The notes: a model not told the origin generated them from the sequence alone. A stretch of DNA of 64,000 nt from Mycoemilia scoparia (GCA_027575805.1 JANBPU010000044.1:1-64000), one strand, 5' to 3'; positions 41,964 to 54,160 are shown, counted from the stretch's first letter. Numbers and translations are program-made.

Positions 41964-44102
41964 CTAGCTGTTACTATTAGCGACGGCAGATGCATTACTA
42001 ATAGTAGGCATTACATTGCTACTCTTGTTATTCGACGAAAGATCCTTGCTGTTTGGCTTGGTCCCAAGTTTTTGAATATTGGATATCATTTGTTTTAATC
42101 TCAACATGGCATCAGAATTTTCAAGGTCATCTTCATTTCCTCCATCACTACTACCAACATCATTTGTATTGTTATCACCACCATCAATTGGAGATGTAGG
42201 AGGAAGAAGCGATGATGATGATGATGATTGTGGTGGAGGAGGAGATGGGTTTTTAGTTGATGTTAGTTTCGACCCATTACTATTCTCACCATCTCCATGA
42301 ACAGTACTGTTACTATTGCTGTGGTGACTGGCATTCGAAGTAGTGGTATTTCTTCTTGACAACCGGCGTTTTTCAAACATTATAGAAGGAATTCTAATAG
42401 CTTGATCAGGATCGGCAACCAAGCCAACTTGTTTGCTAATTGAGCCGCCACGACGACGACTAGCAAAATATCCACTATTACCACCAACCATCGTAATCCC
42501 TGCGGCACTAGTATTAACTCCTGTTGCTGTTGTGGCAGCAGCAGCAGCAGCAGAGTTTGGTAGTATTTCATTACCATTTGCATCGATAAATATACCATTT
42601 TGATGAATAGCCAACCCACTATTTAAACCACCAAACCCTTCATGGAAACCACCACCAACAAGATTGAATTCACTGTTTGTAGCAGCAATATTATATGATG
42701 CTAGAACGTTTCCTGGCCTACTACCTGCCATTGCAATATAAGCTGAAGTTGACGGGGCTGCAAGTTTTGGGCTTTTCCCTATACCAGCTGCTGCACCAAA
42801 CAATCCCGCTGCTGCTGCTACTCCACCAGAGGGTGATGGCGAAGAATGACTGAAATGCCGTGGTGATTTTGGATGGTATGAGACCGTTTGACTACGTCTT
42901 GGGCGATAAAACTGTCCACCAGTCGTACCGCCGGTACTGGCGGCGGAGTTACGGGATTTGGCGGCCAATGCGGATTGTTCGGTGGTATTGTGGTGGTGGT
43001 GGCTGCTTGGAAGAGTGGGCGATGAATCACTTAATCCAAGATTTGATAAAGTTTTTGGTGACAAATGTTGTAAATTATGTAACCCAGCAGCAGCAGCAAC
43101 AGCAGAAGGAGATTCTTTAGGCTTATCGCTACTACTGCCACCATTGCTGGACGATATATTGTCAACATCGGTCAGTCCACCCAATTGATTAAGTACTACT
43201 CGGCCACGTCCAAATCCTCCAGAAACTATGGTCATTGATGGTGTGGAAGAGGATTGCATAACCGTATGGCGTCTTTGTAATGTGCTTCCACCACTGCCAC
43301 TGACATTTCGGATAGATTTTGGCGTATACCCACCACCACTTACTACTCCTTTATTAACACCACCTCCACTGGTGGTGTTTTTTTTACCAGAAGGTGGTGT
43401 TCCCACAGGAGCAGGTGGAGATGTAGATTTAACCCTATATCCGGGTACATTCACAGCACCATTGCTATTGCTTGAAACCGAAGGACTTAACGAAGTAAGT
43501 GGAGGCGAATCCAATGAAGGAAATCCACGACTCTGATTCTTTCTATTATTCTTGTTGCTGTGACTGGCGCTACCACCGTATAATGGAGGAGATGGCGAAC
43601 CAGCACCCAAAAGCATACCAGGTGGTCTTGACAACTTGACACTCATTATTGATGGTTGGTGAAGAGGTGAAGATACGACGTTGCCGGATCTAGGCGATGT
43701 GTTGGTACTACCACCACCCATCGTATTGGGCCCATAGCCCATTCCGCCAGCTGGGGGTGGTGACAATGGTAGTGGTGGTGGCTGCTGCTGTTGTTGTTGT
43801 TGGCGTGGTGGTGAATTTTTCAATTGAGGTTGTTGATATTGGATGCTTGGTGAAGTATCTTTCAGTGAAGTATATCGAACTTTTTGAAGCAAAGATTCGA
43901 ATGATGAATCTCCCGATGAACCAGCACCATTGTTGTTAGTGGCGGTGACATTGTTCTTGCTGCTGTTGCTGCTGCTGTTGGCTGGCGTGGATTTAGCAGC
44001 ATTTGAGGATGAAGATGGTGGTGACTTTGATGCCCCAGAAGCGGCTAATGTTCTAGACATAGTTGTTGGTATTGGTGCGCGGTTATTGTACGACTTTTTC
44101 AA
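41964..44102 (-). CDS. Disordered Ser/Asn/Pro-rich protein, unknown
   Basis: This 712-aa, low-complexity, basic protein has no membrane segment. Islands that look less random are FESLLQKVRYTSLKDTSPSI near residue 68, RRSQTVSYHPKSPRHFSHS in the middle, VADPDQAIRIPSIMFEKRRL near 560, and DAMLRLKQMISNIQKLGTKP near the end. Many RRxS and SP sites could be kinase targets, so a signalling or polarity regulator is possible, but I recognise no family. The long frame and conserved-looking islands support a real gene. Confidence 0.6.
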   Translation of the reverse strand: MKKSYNNRAPIPTTMSRTLAASGASKSPPSSSSNAAKSTPANSSSNSSKNNVTATNNNGAGSSGDSSFESLLQKVRYTSLKDTSPSIQYQQPQLKNSPPRQQQQQQQPPPLPLSPPPAGGMGYGPNTMGGGSTNTSPRSGNVVSSPLHQPSIMSVKLSRPPGMLLGAGSPSPPLYGGSASHSNKNNRKNQSRGFPSLDSPPLTSLSPSVSSNSNGAVNVPGYRVKSTSPPAPVGTPPSGKKNTTSGGGVNKGVVSGGGYTPKSIRNVSGSGGSTLQRRHTVMQSSSTPSMTIVSGGFGRGRVVLNQLGGLTDVDNISSSNGGSSSDKPKESPSAVAAAAGLHNLQHLSPKTLSNLGLSDSSPTLPSSHHHHNTTEQSALAAKSRNSAASTGGTTGGQFYRPRRSQTVSYHPKSPRHFSHSSPSPSGGVAAAAGLFGAAAGIGKSPKLAAPSTSAYIAMAGSRPGNVLASYNIAATNSEFNLVGGGFHEGFGGLNSGLAIHQNGIFIDANGNEILPNSAAAAAATTATGVNTSAAGITMVGGNSGYFASRRRGGSISKQVGLVADPDQAIRIPSIMFEKRRLSRRNTTTSNASHHSNSNSTVHGDGENSNGSKLTSTKNPSPPPPQSSSSSSLLPPTSPIDGGDNNTNDVGSSDGGNEDDLENSDAMLRLKQMISNIQKLGTKPNSKDLSSNNKSSNVMPTISNASAVANSNS

Positions 44103-46568
44103 TGGGGAATATCAAGAAGCGTATCTGTGTATGTGTATATACCAGCGTATATTATATTTAATTCGGATATCGAATTTTCCGTGCGAACGATAATTGATTT
44201 AAAAGTGTACAAGAGATTCGAAGAAATACAAAAAAGTGTGAGGAATGAAGCAAGGAGTGCTGTGTGAGAGAGAGAGAAGAAGGAAGGGAAGTCTAGTTCT
44301 CTATAGAAAAAAATTGTAGAATGTAAATAATGGAGTCGAAAAAATGAGAGGAGGATCACCGCTGCCAAAGTTCCTGGGAAAGAATAATAGACAATAATAA
44401 CAATGAAGTGGAAGCTGTGGTTGTAGACGCAGTAATGGAATGCTCGGGAAAATGTGTCAACCAAAGAATTAAAAGCTCAGTGGTAGTAGGAAAACAGCGA
44501 CAGCAATAATTACTGAAGGGAAAAAGAGGACTGCTTTATAGTCTAGTCAGATTGTAGCAGTAAACCAGAAAGATAGTAAGTAAGCAAGTAAGGGTTTGTT
44601 ATTGTGGTATTGACGATGTTGTTTATTTTGTGCGTTTGTGTGGTCTGGAGCCTGAATATTTGTGTCAAGAATGTGAGTGTTTGTACTGTTGTTACAGATA
44701 TATACGGCTATGAATAGGGTGAGAGCGAGAAACAGATAATAGTATAGATAGACCGATAGGTTGGTGGAAAGAGAGATGTTAGGATAGGGATTGTGGTGTT
44801 AATAGGATAGAGAGTGTTGTTAATGGAAAGACAAAAGAAAATGGAGAAAGAGAGAAAAGAAGGAAGGGATGAGGTTGTATGAATGCCAAAGTCGAATACG
44901 TTTAGAAGATGACAACAAAAGGGTTGCGACGCATAAGAATATATATAATGGCAAATAATTGAAGGGGACTCGAATAGGAAACTGAAGGGGGAAGATGAAG
45001 GTGGTAGAGAAGGTGGCGTGGGTTTATTTATGTATGTATGAGTTCACACTCTATGTAATGGACGGAAAAACGTAGGATGCCCATCAAGAGTGAAGATGTG
45101 TGAGAGATTTGAGAATCACCCGTCAGATATATTAAAAAGGAATAATGATGAGCGAAAGGATTGATAGACTAACAGTCAGTCGTCGTGCTGTGTTTTGGTT
45201 TTGTTAATTATTATTGTGCAGCCGCAGCAGCTCCAGCTATTCTCGCTGTCGCCCTGATGTGGTCTTCTGAAGAGTGTGTGTAGTGAGAGAAAAGAGTCTA
45301 TTGAAAATAGGAGATGGGTTATAAATAGTACACAGTAAAGCCAGTTTGGCATGTATTGAGGAAAGGGATTGCTCCTCTCTCACAAAGCTCAAAACGTGTA
45401 AGCACAGCAAAAAGCGAAACAGCAACATAATAATCCTAGTCTATGTAGACTAGAAGGAGGTGGTAGCTGTGTTTAATAGAGAGCATGTGTGGAATGGGTC
45501 CTAGAAACTGCAATGTCATTTGGATACTTTTATGCTTCAACAACCTGTTGTTCCATACCACAACCAAAACATCACACACGCAGCCCTTTGCAACAGCAGC
45601 ATGACTTGCAACGGCCTTCTCACCACCTTTTCTTTAGTTATTTCTCTTCACACACTGCTTTATGTATGTACGTGTGGGCAGTGAGCATTGTTTAGTGTGG
45701 TGTTGATGATAACTGGGCGTTTCTGGCATTCAAATAGTCAATCCATTTACACTTTTTCTGCAAGAATCTTTTTCAGACAATGCGTTTGAGTAACAGTTTA
45801 GTGCGTCTCAAACTACTTTTCAAACCTGCTGTTGTGTTTTCTATGGCTGACAGACGCCCAACAAACCAAACGCTGGTTTTGTTAATGGGTGGATTTTCTG
45901 TCTATTCGTTTTGCCTTTTTTATGCTGTATGTGCGCATACGTCTGATCCTTCCACTCCTTGGCCCTTAATAAGTTTTATTTATCTTGGCAAAGTATGTTG
46001 CCTCGCACTCTTTTGCTTGGCTCTTTTATACTATTGCTGTGTTCACAATAGCTGACTGAAAATGCAAACAGTTAATAAAAATAGCAGCAATAGTAACCAA
46101 ATTTGGGTGCATGTCGCTATCAATATTGAGTCTCATCAAATTATTATTGATAGAAATAGTGACGGCAATGATGATGATACAAATAAGAATAGCTTAAATA
46201 TTGATAATACTGGGGTAAAGGACTGTGATAGACTATGAAAGTTTCTAATAAATTAAGCTTTGAGCTTATTTTTGTTTACAAAGATTCCAATTATTATTAT
46301 TAGCACAACTTGCTATATTTGGGTATTGAAGAAATGCTTTGTACAGTTTAGTCATCCGAATGGCAATGCTTATTTATTGATTTATGCGTTGAAATGTCAA
46401 TGTGTTTTGTCGGCTTCAATTACACATAATATCTCCGTCACCTAGCATGACAAATTTTAGGAGGTGTTTTATATATCTGAATAATTTCAAGAGCCAGCTA
46501 AATCCCTCCAACCATAACAGTAATAAAATCTACACAGCTGATACTATTGTTGTTACCAGTTGTGTTGT
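44103..46568. other. Intergenic, long purine-rich leader and flank
   Basis: From 44103 to about 45060 the plus strand is purine-rich (GAGAGAAAG tracts), which probably represents the 5' leader of the 41964 gene on the other strand. Open frames at 45489-46055 are not convincing. Confidence 0.4.
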
Positions 46569-46709
46569 ATATGGTTCAAAGTTCAAAAGGCTTTGGGCAA
46601 AATGGGTCCTTAGGAGTAGTTGCATACGAATTGGCTGGCGGTTGGGCCAAAATATGATTGCTCACTTCTGTCTACCATAGATTCGATCACTAGTGAAATA
46701 TTCCCATAT
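46569..46709 (+). repeat. Family C short repeat, copy C4
   Basis: Begins ATATGGTTCAAAGTTCA and ends ATTCCCATAT. The inner part GGTTGGGCCAAAATATGATT matches copies C1 and C3. Confidence 0.65.
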
Positions 46710-46774
46710 ACACAAACGGCCATTGTTGTCTTTTGACAACTCCTTTATTCTGTCCTACGCTTTTCTCGACTATA

Positions 46775-46861
46775 TGTGTAGTTATTTTCGAAGGGCTATA
46801 GAGCCACTCATTTGGCTGGGATTGCCCCTATAATCACTCATCCTTCAAAAATTATGATCCA
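46775..46861 (+). mobile_element. Family A element, copy A11
   Basis: Short subtype with GAAGGGCTATAGAGCCACTC, ATTTGGCTGGGATTGCCCC and CCTTCAAAAATTATGATCCAT. It lies about 65 bp from copy C4. Confidence 0.75.
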
Positions 46862-47737
46862 TTTCTATTTTCTCCTTTTTTCCGCAGCTTTGATTTCCTT
46901 TAACAAATGATGTAGATAGCTGTTATTTGTAGTCTCAGTTTCCTGTTTTTTGCCGAATTGGATAATAGCAATTGTCCAGATTTGTAATAGCCACGTGATG
47001 ACAGTGTTCCGTTCTTGCTCACCCATTCACTTTTAACTTTATATACCAAGGCACAATGTAATACAATGTGTTTTTTATTACTCTCTGTGGCCTCTTTAAC
47101 ATTATTTCTGCCATTATTTTTAGTTAGTTAGCATAATAATAATAAAATAACACTATCCTAACCAAAAAAAGAAATAAAAAGGCAAATTTATCGGTTATAC
47201 CCATAATATGCATTAAAACCCATGAGGATTAGCGGATGTTTGCGATTGGTCCCTAGTAATTATAGGCAGATCAAACAATATCGTCATCATTATTATCCCT
47301 GTTCAATACTACTAAAAGAGACTAATTGACGCTAGCACTGGCCATACAGACACGTAAGTACGTAAGATACGTCGTACACATACAGTAGTAAGTAGATGTC
47401 CGCTCTTTTACGTTTACCTAACATGTGGAAATACATCAGCAAATAGTACGCAGTGACCAAGTCTTTTGTCCAAAAAATCGAGATCCCCAGCTAATTTTTC
47501 GTATTTAGCGCATTCCCCAGTCCTTATTTGCCAGAAAATCCACCTACCCAAGTATTTTGTAGATAAAAGTGGTGTAGTGTTCATTGTATATTTTCTGTCC
47601 CTTTTTTTTCGTCTTGTTTTGTCTTCTTTCCTTTTTAAGCTACCCATGTGCCTGTCTTTTATACTTTTTTAAAATAATCTGCGTCATAGTATTGGTAGTT
47701 GGTTTATTTGATTCGCTGAACAAGAAAAGATAGTATT
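46862..47737. other. Intergenic, promoter side of the membrane-protein gene
   Basis: Pyrimidine-rich towards the start codon. No gene seen; the minus-strand frame at 47414-47647 has no support. Confidence 0.4.
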
Positions 47738-48602
47738 ATGGAGCTAAGAAACAGAAAGATAGGTGATGATGATAATAAACCTATCACTAGAGCTTCTGTA
47801 ACTGGTAGTAGTAGTGGTGCTTCTCCGTCTTCGCCAACACAACTAAAGTCTATACTTAAATCACCAAAAAAAACAAAAGCAAATGGAACAGCCACCGCAG
47901 GTGAATCTGAAGACGTATCGTTGGTGGGGTTATCAGCAGTAGAAAGTTATATTGACAAGAAATTTGGTAAAAGAAGAAACAAAGTTGCGCCATCACGAGA
48001 AACCTTGGCTAGAGATGATGAATTGCATATCATGGGTAAGTAGACCTTTGCCATTATTATTATTATTATCACCATATTAATAGAGAATCAACATATATTA
48101 TTATTACAACATTAAGTATAACTAATTTGTTATATTACGTTAGGTTTTACTTCGGCCGTTATATCTGCTTTATGGATAGCCTATGCAATTGGGCAGAGAT
48201 TTTATCGACCATTTATTCAGCTATCATATCCAGTTACCACCGACCAATTGTTGGATCACGATCACCATGACCAGTATCATTATATTCACCACTACCAGGA
48301 AAATAATGGTTCTCAACTTTATTTTGAAATTGGACCAAAAGATGCCTTCTTTCTTGTAACCACCGTGTTTGCGTACTTGTTTTGCCATTCAGCGTTTGCG
48401 GGATGTTTTGGTAGACCGTTGTTTAGAAAATTGACTCCCAAAAATCATCATCATCATCATCATCGCCACCATGCAAAGAATCGTCGTTCTATTTCCAGTG
48501 GTAGTAGTAGTGATACTACCAAGGATTGTTTTTTGCGACTTCAATATCAGAGCAAATGTTTGTTTTCTATCATTTATAGTTTAACGGTAAGCTATTCACT
48601 CT

Positions 48603-48635
<33 letters not shown>

Positions 48636-50009
48636 CAGTGATATTTTCCTGTATACTACACAATTCCTGTACTTGACAGTCATATGGCTGGTTCTTCATC
48701 AAAAGGAAACAATCCCGTGTGCTCTCATACATTCCTGAAAGTTTGGCCCATAAGCCATACATTTTTGGGAAGCATTGGAGAGATTATTCCAGTACACTTC
48801 TAAAAGAGACTCTGCCATGTTGAAAACAGTCTTATAAATAACATACCTTCTATTTATCATTATAGATCCTATATTATTTATATTCATCAACAATCCCTAG
48901 TCGCGACCACCAGAGTTACTTTCAAAACCTTGGCTTTATCGGTATTAATAGTGGCAGTGTTGTTGGAGATATTGTGATAAATGGGTATATAAAGATTCTC
49001 GATACATTCTCTGACACGTTCAACTTGATAGCCCAAAGATATGTTGGCGATTCTGTGGTCGTTGTGGTTCCATTGGCTACCAAATTGATAGTCCTTGTTG
49101 ATTGTGGTTCGCATATTGCACGTATCCTTGAATTGTGGTGCTCTGAATTGGCCGATTCCAGAATTGCCGGGATTCTGTTACATACTTCGTTGTGTATGTT
49201 GTCGTTCTTGGGATTCCAGATGGGACTTGTTAATCAGGCTTTGACTGTGGTTGGAATATCCTGTGTAATGACATTGACCAATGCTGTAAGTATTTACCTA
49301 AAGTAAACTATATATGCGTATATGGTAGCATTGTTATTATTTCTGGTGAGGGGGGAGAGGAGTAGTATTAGTAGTGTGTGTGTGTGGGGGGGGGGTTTGA
49401 CTGATTTCAAATACCTTAATTATTATTTAATGTTTTTTAGGTTTCTACATTGATATTTATTCGCAAAAGAGGAACTTTGCTGAGATTAACTTGGTTGGCC
49501 TTTTTGATGTTAGTGTGGATTCCTTGTCTACATATAATAACTCATTGGGTATTTTTTGTGGTCAACAGCTTTTATCACTCTGATTTCTGGAAAGCTCTAA
49601 GAAGCGAAGAAACAAATATTAGTACTGCTGCTATAAAGTTAGCAGCATTATCGTCATCCACAACAAATGTTATGGTCGCGAGTTTCTTGTTTGCGTTTGT
49701 GTTATTCGGAACTTTGTTGTATTACTTTGTATCACATTTTGTGGCCCACCTAATCTACTTTAATGATATTGTTCGCGATGATATCTTAATAAGCGATGGA
49801 GATTATGAAGAAGAAGAAAATGAGGAGGAAGGGGAGAAGGATACTTCATATTCTCCAAAACCGTCGTCAACATCATCATCACCATCATCAAGAAAATCCA
49901 AGGTATTGAATAATCATTATACTTTTTAAATTTGTGATAAATTTGTTGGAATGTATTATTTACTGAGGTTTTGTATATTTGTTTTCTGCAGGGCAAACAA
50001 AGGGAATAA
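47738..50009 (+). CDS. Multi-pass membrane protein, unknown, five predicted exons
   Basis: Predicted exons are 47738-48035, 48144-48586, 48866-49285, 49441-49902 and 49992-50009, giving 546 aa. Three donors fit GTAAG and the fourth is GTATTG; acceptors are TTAG, ATAG, TTAG and GCAG. If the last intron is not removed, the protein ends at 49929 instead. The hydrophilic N-terminus carries a Lys/Arg-rich part, followed by about six to eight hydrophobic segments (for example FFLVTTVFAYLFCHSAFAG, ITHWVFFVVNSFY), a His-rich loop and an acidic C-terminus. This resembles an integral membrane protein of the ER or another internal membrane. I do not recognise the family. A family B element lies in intron 2. 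Confidence 0.65.
48610..48634. repeat. AT microsatellite in intron 2
   Basis: An AT dinucleotide run just after the donor site of the second intron of the membrane-protein gene. Confidence 0.85.
48681..48821. repeat. Family B element inside an intron, copy B3
   Basis: Runs from ATGGCTGGTTCTTCATCAAAAGG to TTCTAAAAGAGACTCTGCCAT. It makes up half of the 279-base second intron, which is the longest of this gene. Confidence 0.6.
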
Positions 50010-50307
50010 TTTAAATATCTATTTTATTAAATGGGTGCGTGCAAATAAAGGCTCAACACGGGATATGGTCTTGCTATAATTTTATTATTTTGTTTTTATG
50101 AAAGACTACTGTTTCTACTACTTTCAACAGTACCAGATAAGTTATTAAAGACGCTCAATTATATTAGTTTAATTGTTGTGAAATAAATTACTTTTTATCA
50201 CATGTTATTGATGGTGGTATTATAAATGATAGGTCTGTGTTGTTAAGAACAGCTTTGAATTGCCCGAGAAGTTGTTAAACTAAAAACTATTCTTTTATAG
50301 AAAATTT

Positions 50308-50423
50308 GGATCGCAATTTTTGAAGTGTATCTTTTGATGACTAATGAGTATTGGCGCAGTCACAGCCAAATGTATGCACACTATTTATTAGCAAATGGTC
50401 ACCCTTTAAGAATAGCCACCTAT
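50308..50423 (-). mobile_element. Family A element, copy A12
   Basis: Contains GTCACAGCCAAATG and TTATTAGCAAATGGTCACCC, with worn ends (CAATTTTTGAAGTG, CCTTTAAGAATAGCC). It is followed about 15 bp later by copy A13. Confidence 0.65.
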
Positions 50424-50438
50424 ATTTTCTATATATAA

Positions 50439-50555
50439 TATGGGCAATAATTTATGAAGGGTGAATTTTGGTGACCACTGATTATAGGCGTAATCACAGT
50501 CAAGTGGATGTCCAGTTTTACTAGTAAACTTTCGCCCTTCAAAAATTATTACCCA
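50439..50555 (-). mobile_element. Family A element, copy A13
   Basis: Well-kept long subtype, with CCAGTTTTACTAGTAAACTT and CGCCCTTCAAAAATTATTACCCA. Confidence 0.8.
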
Positions 50556-50770
50556 ATACTTAGGAAAAATATATTAAAATTAAAATATTGAAAATGGTTT
50601 ATGATTGTCAATTCTTGATCCAAACAAGTCATGTCCTAAAAATAGTAGTTTATTATTTATAGTTGTTTAGAAAGATTGGCTTTGGGTGATTTATATTTAA
50701 CAATAAAGATAGTTTAGTAGGGAATCTGATAAGAGCTAAAAACACCAAAAGTATAAAAAATAATAAAAAA

Positions 50771-50842
50771 TTCCGTTACCGGGAATTGAACCCGGGCCGC
50801 CTGGGTGAGAGCCAGGAATCCTAACCACTGGACTATAACGGA
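50771..50842 (-). tRNA. tRNA-Glu (CTC)
   Basis: On the minus strand the sequence folds as a full cloverleaf. The acceptor stem is TCCGTTA with TAACGGA; the D-arm region is TAGTCCAGTGGTTAGGA; the anticodon stem-loop CCTGG-CTCTCAC-CCAGG has anticodon CTC; the T-arm is CCGGGTTCAATTCCCGG. There is no intron and CCA is not encoded. A T-rich run follows the 3' end (AATTTTTTATTATTTTTT), suitable as a Pol III terminator. Confidence 0.95.
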
Positions 50843-51140
50843 TCTTGAAAAATTTCAAAAATTATTTGTATAAATATATTATATATTTTAATAAACCAAA
50901 GTCTATTTGATAATCAATTTGTTGTGATTAAGATCTCCTGATCAATTATAAATCCATTAATTTTCACTATATCTAAAATGAACAGAAAAAAAAGAACATT
51001 AACTTTGAAAATTTAGTACATTACTACCTTTTTGACTTATTTATTTTCCTCGACCAAACCCACTCTTTTATTTTTGTACATTACTACAAATACCCTCTTC
51101 CCTCCCACTACTCCTTCATATATAATATAGCTACTACACG

Positions 51141-51958
51141 ATGGCAAATCCAAGAGCCCGCAAAAAGCTAAAGAACCCTAAGCTTCGCACTTCTCGTAGA
51201 CGCAAAAATCCATTAAAGAAGGCAAATTTCAAAGGTCACCCGTTATTTAAAGATCAATGGGATCCCAAAGAAACACTAGCCAAGAACTATAGACGATTGG
51301 GCCTGGTATCCAAAATGAATGGTATAGCTGGTGGGATAGAAAAGGATCTATTTAACACAAACTCAGCAGGTGAAGGTGATGAAGACAATTTGACTGCTGA
51401 AGAACTGGAAAGAAGAAAAAAGTTGGCCGATTCTAACTTGACGGATGCAGAAATCAGAAGTTTGTTGCCAGAAGGCTATGCGTTGATTGAAAGAGATGAT
51501 AAAGGAAATATTGTAAATATCGTTATGCAAGAAGGTGATGACGACGAAAACGACGAAGAGGTTTTGAACAAAGAGAACGATCCTTTGGATAGCGATTATG
51601 AACTTCCTGTAGTTAAGCCAAAAACAGCTGCTACTCAAGGTAAATTGACGATTAGTTATCATTCTATATTTGTGTAATATTTCTGAGCTACATATACTTA
51701 CTAGTCATCGTATATCTTGTTTGTGTGGATTGTTTTTTGATGTTAGCTCTTGAGGATCTTGCTAATAGCATGGAAAAGAAGAAGCGATGGATGTCGATTG
51801 GTGAAAGAAGAATACTACAAGAATTCATAGAAAAACACGGTGACGACTATGACGCCATGTTTTGGGACAAAAAGCTCAATATCCAGCAATATACAGCCAA
51901 GCAGTTAAAAAACAGAATCACTAAATACCTTAAAGAAAAGGAACAAGAGGGATACTAA
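51141..51958 (+). CDS. NOP16: Ribosome biogenesis protein Nop16
   Basis: Two exons (51141-51639 and 51747-51958) encode 236 aa. The single 107-base intron has donor GTAAAT and acceptor TTAG, and removing it keeps the frame. The N-terminus is a basic nucleolar-type segment (ARKKLKNPKLRTSRRRKNPL). Then come the family hallmarks: FKDQWDPKETLAKNYRRLGL in the middle, and a C-terminal domain with SIGERRILQEFIEKHGDDY, MFWDKKLNIQQYTAKQLKN and a Lys-rich end. Nop16 is a nucleolar factor of 60S subunit maturation. Length and domain order match the family, so the call is firm. Confidence 0.92.
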
Positions 51959-52180
51959 AACAGTTTATTGGTCGATATTATTACAACTTTCTTTTATTCA
52001 CTCTTTTTATTGTAACACACAAACATAAAATTTTATTTACTCAACAATCGGGACAAAAAAATCAGCAAATTTAGATATAAAAGCGGTGCAAAGGTATCGA
52101 ATGAATATAATGTGACTGTGATTCGAGAGAATAAATGCTAATAACCAAAGGTTTTATCATGAATGAAGCTCATGAAATAT

Positions 52181-52286
52181 ATGGATCATGATTTTTGAAG
52201 GGTGCCTTTTGGTGTTCAACAACTAAAGGGGGGGGGGGCAATCACACAGCCAAAGGATAGACACCCTTCAAAAGCAATTACCCATA
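52181..52286 (-). mobile_element. Family A element, copy A14
   Basis: Contains GGATCATGATTTTTGAAGGG, a run of ten G, AATCACACAGCCAAAGG and CCCTTCAAAAGCAATTACCCAT. Confidence 0.75.
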
Positions 52287-52502
52287 TTGACATCCTCTAT
52301 ATCCTCCCAAAAAAAAAGACCTTAAGCAGGTATCAAATTCAATGACTATTTGGCCTTTTTGTCTTTGATTGCCATTTGATTGACGATATCTAGTTTATTT
52401 TCCTTATTGTTTTATACAGTCATATAACTAAAGTACCAATGGACTCTGGCACTATATTGCTATCTTACCAAGCTACATTTTTGATATATGTCCTAAATAA
52501 AA

Positions 52503-52652
52503 ATGGCAGAGTAGTCTCCTCTAAAAGGGTACTAGGATTCACCCTTGGATACTAGTCAATCACCGCTGTGGCTCCAGTTAAAATGTATATGGGCTATGGG
52601 TTGATTTGGAGGGAATATTCTAGTACCCTTTTTGGTGAAGAACCTGTAAAAT
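52503..52652. repeat. Family B element, copy B4
   Basis: Begins ATGGCAGAGTAGTCTCCTCTA and ends CTTTTTGGTGAAGAACC. The inner part ACTAGTCAATCACC is the inverse of copy B2. Confidence 0.65.
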
Positions 52653-53103
52653 GGGAATCTGGGATCCACATGGCTGTAAAATCTGTAGAACGCGAAAAGA
52701 AATGGCTTTATTCAAAGAAAGCTATCGGAGGCAATCGGCAAACATCAATGATGAAAAATCAATATCAATCGCCCACGTAAAAATAACAATTGCTCATACT
52801 CAAGAAATCACTCAAAAAGAGAGGGTGTCAGTCAAAGAAGAGTAGTTATAAAATCATACTCTATACCTGGTCTTGTAATGTAGCGTAATAAAACAACTCC
52901 ACTTGTTCTCAATCCTATCTTTGTAAAAGCGTAAAAAATAAATGTCTTGTTAAAACCTAGTGTTTCTAGCATTTCTTTCCCTTGTTATATCTTAAAAGTA
53001 TATACTCACAGATTTATTACCACGCCACTGTCGCTCTCTTATCTAAATAACATAATAGCTATATTGGGTCTTTTTACTCGCGTGAAAAGTACATACCGAC
53101 ACA

Positions 53104-53792
53104 ATGAAACATGATGAACTAAAGTATATATCAATTAGTAGCTTCAGTCAGCACTATTTGAGGGTTGGAAAAGACAAGACAAAATACGAGATTGATTTGA
53201 GTAATACAAATGATGTGTACACACAGATAATAAACGTAAGTAAAGTACCCAGCAAGTTGCCCTCATGGTACTATGGAGCACCGTATACAAATATGCACAT
53301 CATAGTTGCTAATATTATGTTGATATCTGTATATTGTTATTATCCAAATAATAGAAACAAAAAATTAGCAATCTCGAAACTAACCCAGACCCAAAAAGTC
53401 CAAAAAATAATATAAACGACGCTAAAACAAAATTAGAACATAGCTGTGACAAATGTGGTATACAGTCAATCAAAAACAACTTGGACCTAATACGCGAATA
53501 CTGTTTCCATATCCACCAACTAATAGCAGAATATAACGAAAAAATCATGTATCTAAAGGAAGAGCTGGAAGAATTCGGATGCTATAATGAACAGGAGTTA
53601 CCGCCAATTCCACAATTGGATTTTGTGGTTGACCATAATAAAACAGATGATGTGTTGAGTTATTATTCTACAAATTTGTCAAAGAAACCACAACGTTCTT
53701 CCATGAAGAGCAACTCATCTGAAAGTGGTCGTGGTCATCACCATCCTTATCGTCGTAATTCTCAACCACATCAGCAACAACAAAATGATTAG
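53104..53792 (+). CDS. Small coiled-coil protein, two predicted exons, unknown
   Basis: Exons 53104-53235 and 53355-53792 would encode 189 aa; the 119-base intron has donor GTAAGT and acceptor AATAG, and both splice sites are in phase 0. Without splicing the first frame ends at 53415. The protein starts MKHDELKYISISSFSQHYLR, has a CDKCG pair of cysteines near residue 77, then a predicted coiled coil (HQLIAEYNEKIMYLKEELEE) and a Ser/His/Gln-rich tail. I recognise no family. The reading frame and coiled coil after the splice favour a real gene. Confidence 0.5.
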
Positions 53793-54117
53793 AGTAGGGG
53801 TCATCCAGATGGTGTTAAAAGGTTCTATTATTAAATATTAAGCTTTGATGTTTTTGTAACAATTATTTTTACTATTATTATTATTATTATTATTTTATAC
53901 TTGGTTATTTTATTTTGCCTTATAAATATAACATTATCCTGATTTTAAATTATTTATTTTATAAAGATGCAAATTGTAAAAGAAAATTGCAGGCATACAG
54001 TAAACACTTTTTAGTAATTCTAGTAATTTACTAAATAATAATTTTGCAATGATCTATCCTCCGCTTTTTAAAATCAACTATACTTTCTTGTTTACATCCT
54101 TTGAAATACACATGTAT

Positions 54118-54121
<4 letters not shown>

Positions 54122-54160
<39 letters not shown>
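54122..54160. repeat. GA microsatellite
   Basis: Nearly pure AG dinucleotide run, interrupted once by GAAA. Confidence 0.9.

Larger units (their letters stand above)
51959..53103. other. Intergenic with two short elements
   Basis: Besides elements A14 and B4, this region holds the 3' flank of NOP16 and the promoter side of the 53104 gene. The open frame at 52568-52845 overlaps copy B4 and is not a gene. Confidence 0.5.

Noticed and set aside
47738..50009. Possible TLC/ceramide-synthase identity of the membrane protein (DCGSHIARILELW recalls an H...D..LE motif)
   Set aside because: The HDxxD core of that family is missing and spacing does not fit, so no name was given.
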